A stretch of DNA of 64,000 nucleotides from Terriglobia bacterium (GTDB lineage Bacteria > Acidobacteriota > Terriglobia > Terriglobales > Acidobacteriaceae), in contig JAIQGE010000021.1 of the NCBI GenBank assembly GCA_020072815.1, positions 47,597 to 111,596 of the forward strand, given 5' to 3'. Both the position numbers and the translations under genes were made by a program. Under the pieces are notes generated by a model. That model did no database searches. It was given only the letters and a program-made list of their open reading frames with translations, and was not told the DNA's origin. Each line of letters starts with the position of its first letter. Position 1 is the first letter of the stretch. Of the stretch, positions 63,670 through 64,000 are shown in pieces.

Positions 63670-64000
63670 TTATCCGCCGTAGGGCATGCCGCCGTGCTCG
63701 CCGCCCGTGGCTCCGCCCTTTTTCTCTTCCGGAACATCAGAGACCAGGGCTTCGGTGGTCAGCATGAGCGCGGCGATGGAAGCAGCGTTCTGCAACGCGG
63801 TCCGGGTGACTTTGGTCGGGTCGATGACGCCGGCCTTGACCAGGTCTTCAAACTTGTCGGTTTGCGCGTTGTAGCCGTAGTTGTTGTCTTTGGAGTCGCG
63901 GATCTTGCCCACCACGATGGCGCCTTCTTCGCCGGAGTTGGCCACAATCTGGCGCAGCGGCTCTTCCAACGCTCGGCGGACGATCTCCATGCCAGTCTCT
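63670..64000 (-). CDS. groL: Chaperonin GroEL, C-terminal part (cut by window edge)
   Basis: The last 110 residues of the 60-kDa chaperonin, the equatorial domain end. [53 protein letters not shown] and [21 protein letters not shown] are hallmark GroEL sequence. The tail is Gly/Met-like but short ([15 protein letters not shown]) instead of a long GGM repeat. The N-terminal four-fifths lie to the right of the window, where groES would be expected. Confidence 0.97.
   Translation of the reverse strand, partial: ETGMEIVRRALEEPLRQIVANSGEEGAIVVGKIRDSKDNNYGYNAQTDKFEDLVKAGVIDPTKVTRTALQNAASIAALMLTTEALVSDVPEEKKGGATGGEHGGMPYGG

Overview
The window looks like chromosomal DNA of an Acidobacteriota member (Terriglobia / Koribacter-like lineage). 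It is GC-rich. It carries two Oar-type TonB-dependent receptors with N-terminal carboxypeptidase-like domains, a VWFA-related exported protein of the kind common in acidobacteria, many secreted TPR or Ala/Pro-rich proteins, and short palindromic intergenic repeats. Both edges cut genes: an M48 metalloprotease on the left and groEL on the right. I found no tRNA, rRNA, CRISPR array, transposase or phage genes.

Layout. 1-7 kb: M48 protease, two small zinc-binding proteins, an ECF sigma/anti-sigma pair, a CuA-type cupredoxin lipoprotein, a GAF-like protein and a lytic transglycosylase. 6.8-10.9 kb: ileS with two tandem lspA copies. 11-16.7 kb: a metal (probably iron) transport operon made of an FTR1 permease fused to DUF2318, two FtsX/MacB-type permeases, an ABC ATPase fused to a complete DtxR-type metal sensor, and an eight-cysteine exported protein. 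16.8-23 kb: uvrA with TPR and small exported proteins and a SprT-like protease. 23.3-24.3 kb: a lower-GC secreted protein resembling aerolysin/ETX-MTX2 pore-forming proteins. 24.5-28 kb: two paralogous exported proteins, an AAA ATPase and a small CxxC...HHC protein. 28.2-33.4 kb: nitrogen control (amtB, glnB, an unrelated insert, glnD). 33.4-36.7 kb: a class III aminotransferase, a peroxiredoxin-like gene with an in-frame TGA (probable selenoprotein) and an SDR. 37-40.4 kb: TonB receptor. 40.5-49.2 kb: convergent acyl-CoA/fatty-acid gene sets. 49.3-57.3 kb: phosphoesterase, VWFA protein, repeat protein, GMC oxidoreductase, CYTH protein and thiolase. 57.6-63.4 kb: rlpA, pyrF, an exported protein and a second TonB receptor.

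The strongest candidates for new biology are: (1) the SelU/AhpC-TSA_2-like selenoprotein, with a UxxC motif at an in-frame TGA and a SECIS-like hairpin at a suitable distance; (2) the ABC ATPase-DtxR fusion, a transporter subunit that carries its own metal-responsive regulator, in an operon preceded by a Fur-box-like repeat array; and (3) the low-GC aerolysin-like secreted protein. All assignments come from reading motifs in the sequence; no database search was run.
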